64,000 nucleotides of DNA, taken from RYN-230 sp963704995. GTDB taxonomy: Bacteria; Actinomycetota; Actinomycetes; Streptosporangiales; Streptosporangiaceae. Each line of letters starts with the position of its first letter. The stretch's first letter is position 1. The DNA lies in assembly GCA_963704995.1 (NCBI GenBank), contig CAVPIM010000017.1:930001-994000 (forward strand), in the 5' to 3' direction. The notes beneath the pieces are model-generated. The model did not search any database. It saw nothing but the letters and a program-made list of their open reading frames with translations, and was not told the DNA's origin. Made by a program: the position numbers and the translations under genes. This document shows, one piece after another, positions 16,430-25,165 of this stretch.

Positions 16430-17820
16430 CCGGCCGCTAACCCGGGCCGCGCCGCGGGCTCGCGGACCACGGGCAGGCCCGCCTCGGCGGCGTGGCCGAA
16501 CTCGTCATCGACGGCGGTCACCTCACGGCGGGCCGCCTGCAGCAGGGACGCGGCCACCGCGGAGCGGTACCCGGCCTGGCAGTGCACCCACAGCTCACCG
16601 CCGGGGATCTCGCCCAGCCGCCCGGCCAGCTCGTGCAGCGGGATGTGCAGGGCGCCGTCCAGGTGACCGGCCGCCCATTCCAGGTCCCGCCGGACGTCCA
16701 GCACGGTGACCTCACGGGCCCGGCGGGCTTGCGCCAGCGCGGCGAAGTCGGCGACCGGGAAGCTGGCCAGCGGCTCCCCCGCCGCCCAGTCCTCCGGCTT
16801 GCCGGTGGCGATGGCGGCGGGCCGGTCGATGCCGATCCGGGCCAGCTCCCGCTGGGCCACGGCGACCTGCTCCGCCGTCTCCCCCAGCAGCGTCACCGGG
16901 GTACCAGCCGGGAGGAGCCAGCCGAGCTGGGCCGCCAGCGTGTCCCCCAGCTCGAAGCCGAGTGAGCCGGCCAGGTGCCCGGCGGCGAAGACGCGCCGCG
17001 AGCGCAGATCGACCAGCCACTCCCCGGCGGCGAGGCGGCGGCGCAGCTCGGCGGGACCCGCCTGGTCGGGCAGGGACAGGTCCGGCGCGGCCGGGCCCGC
17101 GGCGTTGCCCGGCCCCATCCGCGCGTAGTAGGCCGGGTAGCCGTCCAGGCCGGCCAGCAGGCCGGCCACGTACCGGTCCGCGGCCAGGGTGAGCGCCGGG
17201 TTACGGGCCTTCTCCTCGCCAACGGTGGACGAGCCGCCGCCGGCCGCCGGGCTGGCCGCGCAGAAGCTCCCGAAGCCGTGCGTGGGCAGCACCGCCACCC
17301 GGTCGGGCAGGGCGGCGGCCAGCCGGGCCGCTGACGCGTGCTGGGCCCGGGCCAGGTCCGCCGCGTGCTCCGCGCCGAGCAGGTCGGTGCGCCCGGTCGA
17401 GCCGAACAGCAGCGACCCGCCGGTGAACACGGCGACGGGGTCCCCGGCGGCATCGGCGAGCACGTAGGCCAGGTGCGTGAACGTGTGCCCGGGGGTGGCC
17501 AGCACCTGGACCCGGGCTGAGGGCGTGACCTCGAGCACGTCCCCGTCGGACACCGGGACCCGGTCGAAGGCGACCCGGTCCGCGGCGCTGACGTGGTACG
17601 CCGCCCCGGTTTCACGGGCCAGGGCCAGGCCGCCGGTGAGGTAGTCGTTGTGCAGGTGGGTCTCGAACACATGGGTGATCCGGACCCCGCGCTGGCCGGC
17701 CAGGGCCAGCACCCGGTCGATGTCCCGCTGCGGGTCCACGACCAGCGCCACGGTCCCGTCGGTGGCCAGGTAACTGCGGTCCCCCAGGGATGGGGTGTCT
17801 ACCCGGAGTATCTCGATCAT
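16384..17820 (-). CDS. MBL-fold hydrolase with rhodanese domains (persulfide-dioxygenase-like)
   Basis: 478 residues. Residues 1-240 are a metallo-beta-lactamase domain with the metal motif THLHNDYLTGG and PGHTFTHLAYVL, close to the ETHE1/persulfide dioxygenase group. Two rhodanese-like modules follow: the first (about 260-340, LVDLRSRRVFAAGHLAGSLGF) lacks an obvious catalytic cysteine; the second (about 375-450) has LWVHCQAGYRSAVAASLL with the active Cys. Such fusions oxidise glutathione- or other persulfides to sulfite and move sulfane sulfur. It is the last gene of the leftward sulfonate operon (15 bp after the third monooxygenase, GGGGGAG site), so a role in sulfur handling fits. Confidence 0.88.
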   Translation of the reverse strand: MIEILRVDTPSLGDRSYLATDGTVALVVDPQRDIDRVLALAGQRGVRITHVFETHLHNDYLTGGLALARETGAAYHVSAADRVAFDRVPVSDGDVLEVTPSARVQVLATPGHTFTHLAYVLADAAGDPVAVFTGGSLLFGSTGRTDLLGAEHAADLARAQHASAARLAAALPDRVAVLPTHGFGSFCAASPAAGGGSSTVGEEKARNPALTLAADRYVAGLLAGLDGYPAYYARMGPGNAAGPAAPDLSLPDQAGPAELRRRLAAGEWLVDLRSRRVFAAGHLAGSLGFELGDTLAAQLGWLLPAGTPVTLLGETAEQVAVAQRELARIGIDRPAAIATGKPEDWAAGEPLASFPVADFAALAQARRAREVTVLDVRRDLEWAAGHLDGALHIPLHELAGRLGEIPGGELWVHCQAGYRSAVAASLLQAARREVTAVDDEFGHAAEAGLPVVREPAARPGLAAGHSPAGVLRTSTVPL

Positions 17821-17835
17821 GTCGCTCCCCCGTAG

Positions 17836-18969
17836 TCACGGACGTCCGGCTAGCTCCGCTTCCGCGCCCGCCTGGGCCGCCGCCGCGTCCCGCCGCGCCA
17901 CTTCCGCGCGGACCAGCGGGATCAGCTCCCGGCCGTAGTCAGTGGCGTCCTCAAGCGGGTCGTACCCGCGAATCAGCAGCGTGCTCACCCCGATGTCCAC
18001 GTAATCGAGCAGCGCCTGGGCGACCGTGCCCGGCGTGCCGACCAGGGCGGTGGAGTTGCCGCCGGCCCCGCTGGCCCGGGCGGTGGCCGTCCACAGCGCC
18101 CGGTCGTGCAGGTCCCCCTGGGCCGCGGCGGCCAGCAGCCGCTGCGAGCCGGTGTTCTCCGGCTGCCCGTTCGCGCCCCGCCAGCCCCGGAACTGCGCCG
18201 CGGGCGAGCCGGGGTTCTCGATGGCCTCCAGGATGCAGCGGGCCCGTTCCCAGGCCAGTTCCTCGGTGGCCCCCAGGATCGGCCGGAACGACACGCTGAT
18301 CCCGGGCGCGGGCCGGCCCGCGGCGGCGGCCGCGGCCCGGACCGAGGCGATCTGCTCCGCGGTCTCCTTCAGCGGCTCGCCCCACAGCGCGAACGTGTCC
18401 GCGTGCTTGCCGCCGACCCGGTAGGCCGCGGCGGAGGAGCCGCCGAAGAACAGCGGGATGCCGGCCGGGCGCACCGGCCGCACCGCCGGGTGGTAGCCCT
18501 CGAAGCGGTAGAACCGGCCGCCGAAGCTGACCGGTTCCGCGGAAGTCCAGGACCGCCGGAGGATCTCCAGGTACTCGTCCGTCCGCGCGTACCGCTCGTC
18601 CTTGGCCAGGTAGTCACCGTCACGGCGCTGTTCCGCGTCGTTGCCGCCGGTGATCACGTGCACGGCGACCCGGCCGCCGGAGAACTGGTCCAGGGTGGCG
18701 AACTGGCGGGCCGCCAGGGTCGGGAACACGAACCCGGGCCGGTGCGCGACGAGCAGGCCGAGCCGCTGGGTGTGCGCCGCGACGTGGGCGGCCACCTGGG
18801 TGCCCTCGGGCCACGCTGAGCCGTAGCCGATGAGGACGCGGTCGAAGCCCGCGTCCTCATGCGCCTGGGCGTGCCGCCGGGTGAAGTCCGGGTCCAGCGG
18901 CGGCGTGGTCTGCGGCCGCGACTCCGACCCGTCGTTGGTGTGGATCATCCCGATGAACTCGACGGGCAT
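17836..18969 (-). CDS. LLM flavin-dependent monooxygenase, alkanesulfonate type, third tandem copy
   Basis: 377 residues. MPVEFIGMIHTNDGSES, AHEDAGFDRVLIGYGSAWPEG, LLVAHRPGFVFPTLAARQFATLDQFSGGRVAVHVITGGNDAEQRRDGDYL and IPLFFGGSSAAAYRVGGKHADTFALWGEPL are diagnostic of the SsuD-like LLM branch. These enzymes use reduced FMN and O2 to split sulfonates into aldehyde and sulfite. The substrate of this copy is not known. It follows the second copy by 64 bp and precedes the MBL-rhodanese gene by 15 bp. No flavin reductase or sulfonate ABC transporter gene lies in the window. Confidence 0.88.
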   Translation of the reverse strand: MPVEFIGMIHTNDGSESRPQTTPPLDPDFTRRHAQAHEDAGFDRVLIGYGSAWPEGTQVAAHVAAHTQRLGLLVAHRPGFVFPTLAARQFATLDQFSGGRVAVHVITGGNDAEQRRDGDYLAKDERYARTDEYLEILRRSWTSAEPVSFGGRFYRFEGYHPAVRPVRPAGIPLFFGGSSAAAYRVGGKHADTFALWGEPLKETAEQIASVRAAAAAAGRPAPGISVSFRPILGATEELAWERARCILEAIENPGSPAAQFRGWRGANGQPENTGSQRLLAAAAQGDLHDRALWTATARASGAGGNSTALVGTPGTVAQALLDYVDIGVSTLLIRGYDPLEDATDYGRELIPLVRAEVARRDAAAAQAGAEAELAGRP

Positions 18970-19033
18970 CAGTTCGCTCCTGTGTTCGTGGGCCGGGCGA
19001 GCGGGAGCTGGCCGGCCATGCTGGTCACGGCGG

Positions 19034-20206
19034 TCATCCGGTCAGGGCATCCTCAGCCGCGCCGGGCTCGCCTACCGGCGTCCGGGCTGCCTCCCCGCGC
19101 AGCAGCGGGACCAGCTCCCGGCCCCACTCCACCACGTCGTCCAGGGGGTCGAAGCCGCGGATGAGCACGGTGTCCACGCCCACCCGGCGGTAGGCCATCA
19201 GCGCCCCGGCGACCTGCCGCGGGGTGCCGACCAGCGCGGTGGAGTTGCCGCCCGGGCCGGTGAGCCTGGTCACCCCGTACCAGAGCCGGTCGTCGTAGAC
19301 CTCACGCTCGGCCGCCTGGCGCTGGAGACGGTCCGAGCCGACCGAGGACGACTCGCGGAACCCGAACATGCGGCGCGCGGGGCCCGGCGTGTCCGGCACC
19401 TGGATGCCCTGCACCTGGCTCCCGCGGCCCTGCGGTGCTCCCACCCGCTCCTGCGTGGCCGCCCTGATCTGCTCGGCGCGCTGCCAGGCGGCCTCCTCGG
19501 TGCTGGCCACGACCGGCCGGACCGACAGGCTGAACCGGACGGTGCGGCCACGGCGGGCCGCTGCCGCGCGGATCCCGGCGATCCGCTCGGCGATCTGGGC
19601 GACCGGCTCGCCCCAGAGCATGTACACGTCGGCGTGCTGGGCGCCCACGCTGATGGCGGCCGGCGAGGCGCCGCCGAAGTACAGCGGGATCGCGTCCGCG
19701 GTGGCCGGCTTGACGTAGCTGTACGCCCCGCGGACCCGGTAGAACTCGCCGTCGTGGTCGAACGGCTCGGTGGCGGTGAGCTCACGGCGCAGCAGCCCCA
19801 TGAACTCGGCGGTGCGGGCGTAGCGGCGGTCGTGGTCAGCGAAGTCGCCGTCCCGCTTCTGGTCCAGTTCGTCGCCGCCGGTGATGTGGTGGATGGCGAC
19901 CCGGCCGCCCCCGGTCAGCTGGTCCAGCGTGGCCAGCTTCCGGGCCACCAGGGTCGGGGCGGCGAAGCCCGGCCGGTGGGCGATGAGCACCTTGAGCCGC
20001 GTGGTGGCGTTGAGCACGTGGGCCGCGACCGCGAACCCGTCGGGGCCGGTGGCGTGGTAGCCGATCAGCACCCGGTCGAACCCGGCCGCCTCGTGCGCCT
20101 GCGCGAAGCGGGCCAGGTAGCCGGGATCGACCGGCGGGCCGTCGAAGGACCCCCGGGACTCGGAGACCTCTTTGGTGCCGACCATCCCGATGATTTCCGT
20201 GGTCAC
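19034..20206 (-). CDS. LLM flavin-dependent monooxygenase, alkanesulfonate type, second tandem copy
   Basis: 390 residues, same family as its two neighbours: MTTEIIGMVGTKEVSES, AHEAAGFDRVLIGYHATGPDG, VLIAHRPGFAAPTLVARKLATLDQL, HHITGGDELDQKRDGDFADHD and IPLYFGGASPAAISVGAQHADVYMLWGEP. A longer insert (about residues 270-300, APQGRGSQVQGIQVPDTPGPA) sets it apart from the flanking copies and lies where the substrate-site loop is expected, which suggests different specificity. It starts 12 bp after the first copy. Confidence 0.88.
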   Translation of the reverse strand: MTTEIIGMVGTKEVSESRGSFDGPPVDPGYLARFAQAHEAAGFDRVLIGYHATGPDGFAVAAHVLNATTRLKVLIAHRPGFAAPTLVARKLATLDQLTGGGRVAIHHITGGDELDQKRDGDFADHDRRYARTAEFMGLLRRELTATEPFDHDGEFYRVRGAYSYVKPATADAIPLYFGGASPAAISVGAQHADVYMLWGEPVAQIAERIAGIRAAAARRGRTVRFSLSVRPVVASTEEAAWQRAEQIRAATQERVGAPQGRGSQVQGIQVPDTPGPARRMFGFRESSSVGSDRLQRQAAEREVYDDRLWYGVTRLTGPGGNSTALVGTPRQVAGALMAYRRVGVDTVLIRGFDPLDDVVEWGRELVPLLRGEAARTPVGEPGAAEDALTG

Positions 20207-20218
20207 GGCCAGTTCCTT

Positions 20219-21304
20219 TCAGCGAGCGCTGACAAGCGCGGCCGGGCCGGCCTGCTCGCGGACCAGGCGGACGAGGGTGCCGTAGTCCCGCGCGTCGGCG
20301 AGCGGGGTGAAGCCGCGGATCAGCAGGGTGCTCACCCCGAGACCGACGTAGCGCAGCAGCGCCTGGGCGACCTGCTCGTAGCTGCCGACCAGGGCGGTGG
20401 AGTTGCCGGCCGCCCCGGTCACCTTGGCGATCGGGGTCCACAGCCGCTCGTCGTGCACGTCACCCTGGGCCGCGAATTCCAGCAGCCGCTGCGAGCCATG
20501 CTGCTGGGAGTGGTCGAGGTTGAAGAACTGCCGGGCGCCGCGGGCCCGTTCCCGGGTGAGTTCCAGGATGTCGGCGGCCCGCTGCCACGCCTGCGTCTCG
20601 GTCGCGGCCGGGATGGGCCGCAGGCTCACGCTGAACCGGGGGTCGCGGCCGTACGGGGCGGCGGCCGCCTGCACCTGCCCGATCCGCTCCCGGATGCCGG
20701 CCAGCGGCTCACCCCAGAACGCGTAGACGTCCGCGTGCTGGCCGCCGACCCGGATCGCATCGGCCGACGCGCCGCCGAAATAGACCGGGATCCGGCCCAG
20801 CGGCGGCCGCACTCCCGACAGGCCCCCCTTGACCGTGTAGAACTCGCCCTCATAGTCGAACGGGATGGCGGAGGTCCACTCCAGGCGGAGCACGTCCAGG
20901 AACTCGTCGGTCCGCCGGTAGCGGGTCACCTTGTCGGTCAGGTCGCCGTCCCGCGCCTGGTCCGCGTCGTCGCCGCCGGTGATGACGTGCATCGCCACCC
21001 GGCCGGGGTGGAACGCGTCCAGCGTGGCGAACTTCCGCGCCGCGTAGGTCGGGGCGACGAACCCGGGGCGGTGGGCCAGCAGCACCCCGAGCCGCTGGGT
21101 GCGGGCCAGCACCTGGTCGGCCACGGTGAAACCGTCCGGGGACGCGGACGAGTGCGCGACCAGCACCCGGTCGAAGCCCGCCTCCTCGTGCGCCCGCGCT
21201 AGTTCGTCCAGGTAGCCGGGCTGGACCGGGCCGGCCGGGCCGGAGGCGATCTCGGTCTCACTGTGCGGGGCGGTCGCGGCGATCCCGATGAATTCGATGC
21301 TCAT
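20219..21304 (-). CDS. LLM flavin-dependent monooxygenase, alkanesulfonate type, first tandem copy
   Basis: 361 residues from ATG 21304, chosen for the GGGAGGGAC site just upstream; the frame is open 33 codons further but that stretch is His/Ala repeat-like. Family motifs: MSIEFIGIAATAPHSETE, AHEEAGFDRVLVAHSSASPDG, LLAHRPGFVAPTYAARKFATLDAF, HVITGGDDADQARDGDLTDK and IPVYFGGASADAIRVGGQHADVYAFWGEPL. It is the promoter-proximal gene of the four-gene sulfur unit, 120 bp downstream of a 27-bp palindrome. Confidence 0.88.
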   Translation of the reverse strand: MSIEFIGIAATAPHSETEIASGPAGPVQPGYLDELARAHEEAGFDRVLVAHSSASPDGFTVADQVLARTQRLGVLLAHRPGFVAPTYAARKFATLDAFHPGRVAMHVITGGDDADQARDGDLTDKVTRYRRTDEFLDVLRLEWTSAIPFDYEGEFYTVKGGLSGVRPPLGRIPVYFGGASADAIRVGGQHADVYAFWGEPLAGIRERIGQVQAAAAPYGRDPRFSVSLRPIPAATETQAWQRAADILELTRERARGARQFFNLDHSQQHGSQRLLEFAAQGDVHDERLWTPIAKVTGAAGNSTALVGSYEQVAQALLRYVGLGVSTLLIRGFTPLADARDYGTLVRLVREQAGPAALVSAR

Positions 21305-21423
21305 CGTCCCTCCCGGGGCGTGGGCGTGGGCGTGGCGGGCCTGCCGGGAGGGCAGCCGGGCGGGCAGCAGCGGAGCGAGGGGGCATGCCTGGGATGCAAA
21401 CACACCGGCCGCCGCTATGTCAA

Positions 21424-21450
21424 TAACTCCTATCGTTTTTATAGGAATTA
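21424..21450. promoter_or_regulatory. 27-bp palindromic operator candidate of the sulfur operon
   Basis: taactcctat (21424-21433) and ataggaatta (21441-21450) form 10-bp arms with one mismatch around a T-rich 7-nt spacer. It is the most A+T-rich patch nearby and lies 120 bp before the first monooxygenase gene. The ataggaatt half-site recalls sites of Rrf2-type sulfur regulators such as CymR; this comparison is from memory. Confidence 0.6.
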
Positions 21451-21487
21451 GGCAGCGGGCCCGGCCCCTCCCGGTTCCTGGCCGGGA

Positions 21488-21937
21488 TCAGCTCTCGACT
21501 GGCCCGGCGCCCCCGGACCGCTCCACCGGCGACCACAGGCTTTCCAGGTTGACCACGATGCCCTCCTGGCTGCTCCGGGCGATGACCACGACCGCTTCCT
21601 GGCTGGCCGGGTTCTCCTCCCGGTGCGGCACATACGGCGGCACGAAGATGTAGTCCCCGGGCCCGGTCTCCAGCCTGACCTCACGGTCGCCGTCCGCGAA
21701 CACGAACGCCGGATGCCCGGACACCACGTAGATCGCGGTCTCCGCGGGCCCGTGATGATGATCGCCGGACTTGGTCACCGGAGCGACATGGGTCTGGCCC
21801 ATCCAGAGCTTGGACGAGCCGCAGGTCTGGCCGGAGATGGCCTCCAGGCGCGTCATCCCGCTGGTCTGGCCGGTATCACCGCGCACGTCGCCGGCCCGGA
21901 TGTGCACGAGGGACGCATGCCACAGGTCGTCAGTCAT
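21488..21937 (-). CDS. Cupin-domain protein
   Basis: 149 residues forming a single cupin barrel. Motif 1 is SGDHHHGPAETAIYVVSGHPAFVF, with the metal-binding histidines and Glu. Motif 2 is GPGDYIFVPPYVPHREENPA, with the final His. The core positions are intact, so a metal enzyme or small-ligand sensor is possible; the reaction is unknown. It starts 16 bp after the citrate-synthase-like gene and is probably co-transcribed with it. Its stop lies about 40 bp before the sulfur operator, so readthrough into that operon is conceivable. Confidence 0.82.
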   Translation of the reverse strand: MTDDLWHASLVHIRAGDVRGDTGQTSGMTRLEAISGQTCGSSKLWMGQTHVAPVTKSGDHHHGPAETAIYVVSGHPAFVFADGDREVRLETGPGDYIFVPPYVPHREENPASQEAVVVIARSSQEGIVVNLESLWSPVERSGGAGPVES

Positions 21938-21953
21938 GGGGGCTCCAGAATCG

Positions 21954-23287
21954 TTACCGCTGGCCAGGATCGGCCTGCCGATGGGCAGGGCCAGTGTAAA
22001 CAGCCCGGGGCCGCAGGGGCGTGCTCGCGGCGTACTCCTCCAGGGCGTGCGCCAGCCAGCCCGCGGTCCTGGCCACGGCGAAGATGACCTCGCCCGCGCC
22101 CCGGATCATGCCCGCGCAGCTGGCCAGCACGGCCAGCGCGAAGTCGATGTTCGGCTCCGGCAGGGCCCGCCGGTGCATCTCGGCCAGCACGGCGTCCACC
22201 ACCGCCAGCCGGGGTGATGCGGGGACCGCGCTGCGGACCATGGCCAGCAGGAGCCCGGCCCGCGGGTCGCCGCCGCGGTAGACGAAGTGGCCGAAGCCGG
22301 GCACCCGCTCACCGCGGCGGAGCAGCTCCCCCACCACCCGGGGCACGGCCGCCGCGTCCTGCGCCGCGGCCAGCATGGTCTCCGCCCCCAGGGAGGCCCC
22401 GCCGTGCAGGGCGCCGCCGACCGCGCCGAGCCCGGTGGCCACCACGGCATACGGGTCGGCCCGGACCGACGCGGCGACCCGGGCGGCCAGGGTGGACGCG
22501 GCCAGCTCGTGATCCGACAGCAGGATGAGTGCGGCCCGCAGCGCGTCCAGCAGGGCGGGGACAGGCTCGTCCGGGCAGAGCCGGGGCCAGAGCCGGGCCG
22601 GGATCCTGGCGGGAGCGGCGAGGCCGCCGGGCCCGGCGGGCGCGGCCAGGGGCAGGCACTCCACCAGGCCCGCGATGATGCCCCGGCCCGCCGCGGCCAC
22701 CGCCGGCGGGCCGAACTGGAGGCGCAGCGGATCCGCCGCGGCCAGCGCCGGGACGATCACCTGCAGCCGTTCGAGGGGGTAAGTGCCCGGCGGGAGGGCC
22801 GCCTGCGCCGCCGTGCCGGCCTCGACCGCGGCGGGCACGGCCTGCCACTCCCCCGCCCCGGCCTGGGGCGGCCGCGGCGGCCCGGACCACAGCAGCTCGC
22901 AGACGTCCTCGAAATCCCAGTCCCGGGCCAGGTCGAGCGCGTCCAGGCCGCGGAACCACAGCCGGTCCCCGGCGATCTCGGTCACTCCCGACTCGATCAC
23001 CAGCCCGGCCAGGCCCGGCGGCCGCCTCGGCCGCCCGCGCCGGGCCAGCTCCTCGACTTCCCCCGGATCGAACAGGCTGCTCGCGCCGCCGCCGCGGGGA
23101 CCTGCGCCACTGCCTGCTTCGCGGCCGCCATCCGCGCGGCCGCCATCCGCGCGGCCAGCGCCCGTGCCGGCCGGCACCGGCCCGGCGCCGGGTGAGCACG
23201 CCCCGGCTGACGTACGAGTACAGCGTGGCCTGCTTGATCCCGCCGGCGGGCGGCCTCCGCCGCGCTGATCCACTCCGACTCGGCCAT
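21954..23287 (-). pseudogene. Citrate/2-methylcitrate-synthase-like protein with N-terminal HTH, frame disrupted at the N-terminus
   Basis: From about 23080 leftwards the protein is a clear citrate synthase homologue: SDHELAASTLAAR, GALHGGASLGAE with the catalytic His, GFGHFVYRGGDPRAGLL and a late Asp in EPNIDFALAVL. The start at 23287 (MAESEWISAAEAAR) reads as the excisionase-like helix-turn-helix found on some actinobacterial citrate-synthase paralogues, but the frame breaks near 23243-23250 (cgccggcgg run). The HTH continues in a second frame (GIKQATLYSYVSRGVLTRRRAGAG), then moves to a third within 23100-23190, which carries a 15-bp duplication. Either sequencing errors or a damaged N-terminus. 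Expected chemistry: acetyl- or propionyl-CoA plus a 2-oxo acid. Confidence 0.75.
23121..23150. repeat. 15-bp duplication in the citrate-synthase-like gene
   Basis: gcggccgccatccgc occurs twice in tandem (23121-23135 and 23136-23150), with a degenerate third copy. It lies in the stretch where the reading frame of this gene is lost. Confidence 0.7.
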
Positions 23288-23382
23288 CCGCCGCCTCCCC
23301 GTATCGGCCTCCGGTCCCGGGAGGCCGGAGTCCTGGCCCGTGGCCGGGCTGGCCAGCGGATCCCGTTAGAGGTTCACAGTAG

Positions 23383-23396
23383 TTGATTTTAATCAA
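23383..23396. promoter_or_regulatory. Palindromic operator candidate in a divergent promoter
   Basis: ttgatt and aatcaa flank a 2-nt spacer in a rare A+T-rich patch between the citrate-synthase-like gene (leftward) and the homocitrate-synthase-like gene (rightward). The site is well placed to control both. Confidence 0.6.
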
Positions 23397-23484
23397 TGTT
23401 GATGACACTCGACAGAAATGCCAGGGTGTCAACCAGGAGCCGCACCGGGGCCGCCAGCCGGCGCCCGTCCCAGGGAGGATGACC

Positions 23485-24710
23485 ATGCCCGCGATCCACT
23501 TCCTCGACGTGACCAACCGCGACGGCGTGCAGACCGCCCGCACCGGCCTGTCCAAGTTCGGCAAGATCATGGTCAACTTCTACCTGGGCAAACTTGGCGT
23601 GGCCCAGTCCGAGCTGGGCTTCCCGTTCCTGTTCCACGAGGTGCCCTACATCCGCGCCAGCGTGGCGCTGGCCGACGCGGGAGCGTTCGGCGGCCTGCGG
23701 CTGTCCGGCTGGTGCCGGGCCGTGCCGGGGGACGTGGAGGCGGCCATCCCGCTCGGGCTGCGGCACTACAACCTGTCCATCTCCACCTCGGACCAGATGA
23801 TCGCGCACAAGTTCCGCAAGCTGGACCGGGATTCAGTGATCTCGCAGATGGCGGCGGCGGTGCGGGCCGCCCGGGACGGCGGGGCGCAGACCATCGGCGT
23901 GAACGCGGAGGACGGCTCGCGCACCGACGACGGGTTCCTGCTGGAGTTCGCGACCGCGGCCCGGGAGGCCGGGGCGGACCGGGTCCGCTACTGCGACACG
24001 ATCGGCGGGGACACCCCGGACCGGATCCGCGAGCGCTTCGCCAAGCTGGCCGCGGCCATCCGGATCCCGGTCGAGACGCACTGCCACAACGACCTGGGCA
24101 TGGCCGTGGCCAACTCGGTGTCCGGCGCCCTCGGGGACCTCGACGCCGGGCAGGACGCCTGGGTCAACACCTGCATCAACGGCATCGGCGAGCGGGCCGG
24201 GAACGCCGACCTGCTGTCCTGCATCCTCGCGTTCAGCCACGGCTTCGGGGTGGCGGGCCAGGCCCTGATCGGCGATCGGCTCGACCTGTCCTGGGCCCGG
24301 CGGTTCGGCTTGTGGGCGAGTTACGCGTTCGGCCAGCCTCTCCCGCAGAACCAGCCGGGGGTAGGCCGCAATGCGTTCGCGCACGAGTCCGGCATCCACG
24401 CGGACGGCGCGCTCAAGAACCGGCAGAACTACGAGCTCTATGACGACGACACGCTGGGGCCGTTCCCCGGCGACTGGTTCACCCGGCCGGCCGGGTGGTG
24501 CTGACCGGCGAGTACGGCGGGAAAGCCGGTTTCCGGCACGTGATGGCGGGCCTGGGCATCGAGATCGCCGAGGGGGACGAGGACCTGGTGTTCTCCCTGG
24601 TGCAGCTGTGCGCGTCGGCCAGCGGCAAGCCGCTGGCCGACGACGAGCTCCGCCTCATCGCGGGCTACCCCCGCCAGCTCGCGCTGCTGTTCCCGGGCCT
24701 GCTGGGCTGA
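23485..24710 (+). pseudogene. Homocitrate/isopropylmalate-synthase-family (DRE-TIM) protein, frameshifted near the C-terminus
   Basis: Start taken at the second ATG (23485), because AGGGAGG abuts the ATG at 23479 and would be 6 nt from 23485. The TIM barrel is clear: FLDVTNRDGVQTAR (catalytic Arg/Asp), RYCDTIGGDTPDRI, ETHCHNDLGMAVANSV (metal His pair) and VNTCINGIGERAGNADLL. Relatives condense acetyl-CoA with 2-oxo acids (homocitrate, isopropylmalate or Re-citrate synthases). The frame stops at 24504, but the family C-terminus resumes one frame over (VVLTGEYGGKAGFRHVMAGLGIEIAE ... LLFPGLLG, to 24710). One base missing in ccggccggccggg (24484-24495) explains it. Confidence 0.8.
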
Positions 24711-24729
24711 GCGCTACGGCGCTCAGCCC
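24704..24729. terminator. Hairpin with UACG tetraloop between convergent genes
   Basis: A perfect 11-bp stem (24704-24714 with 24719-24729) closed by tacg, a stable UNCG-type loop. It includes the stop of the homocitrate-synthase-like frame. No T-run follows. Confidence 0.7.
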
Positions 24730-24750
24730 GGCCTGCTCAGCTGACGGGGT

Positions 24751-24942
24751 TCAGCCGCCGATCTGCTTGCGCCGGCGGACTTCCTTCAGCCGCCTGCGCT
24801 GCGACGGGTCCAGCATCAGGTACATCCCCGTCGGGATGCCGATCGCCAGCACGATGACCACGATGGCGGCGATCGGGCTGACCGCGAACAGGATGAGGCC
24901 GATGATGACCCCAGCAATCGCGAGCTTCATTCGACCGGACAA
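24751..24942 (-). CDS. Small two-helix membrane protein of unknown function
   Basis: 63 residues if the TTG at 24942 is used; that start has a perfect AGGAGG 6 nt upstream, while the ATG four codons later (24930) is too far from it. The sequence is two hydrophobic helices (MKLAIAGVIIGLILFAVSP and IAAIVVIVLAIGIPTGMYLML) followed by a strongly basic tail (SQRRRLKEVRRRKQIGG). I do not recognise a named family. It lies alone between convergent and divergent neighbours. Confidence 0.65.
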   Translation of the reverse strand: MSGRMKLAIAGVIIGLILFAVSPIAAIVVIVLAIGIPTGMYLMLDPSQRRRLKEVRRRKQIGG

Positions 24943-25165
24943 CTTCTGCCTCCTCAGGCGGCGAGGATGCGGTTCCCTGGCCGGGCCGAGCCCGGCCAGG
25001 CCGCGCCACATCCGCGCCTGATAAGTAAAACGCCAGCCGGCCGCCACGTAGTTCCGCGCGCGCCGGTTCTGCGCATGTTTCCAGGCCGCGCCCAGCTTCC
25101 GGGCCTCCCGGTTCGCGGGCGCCGCCGCGGCCGGCCAGGATGGCCGCAGCGACCAGGAGGCTTCC

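Noticed and set aside
18830..21202. 790-codon open frame on the + strand
   Set aside because: It runs antisense across the three LLM monooxygenase genes; its Gly/Arg/Val-rich product matches no family.
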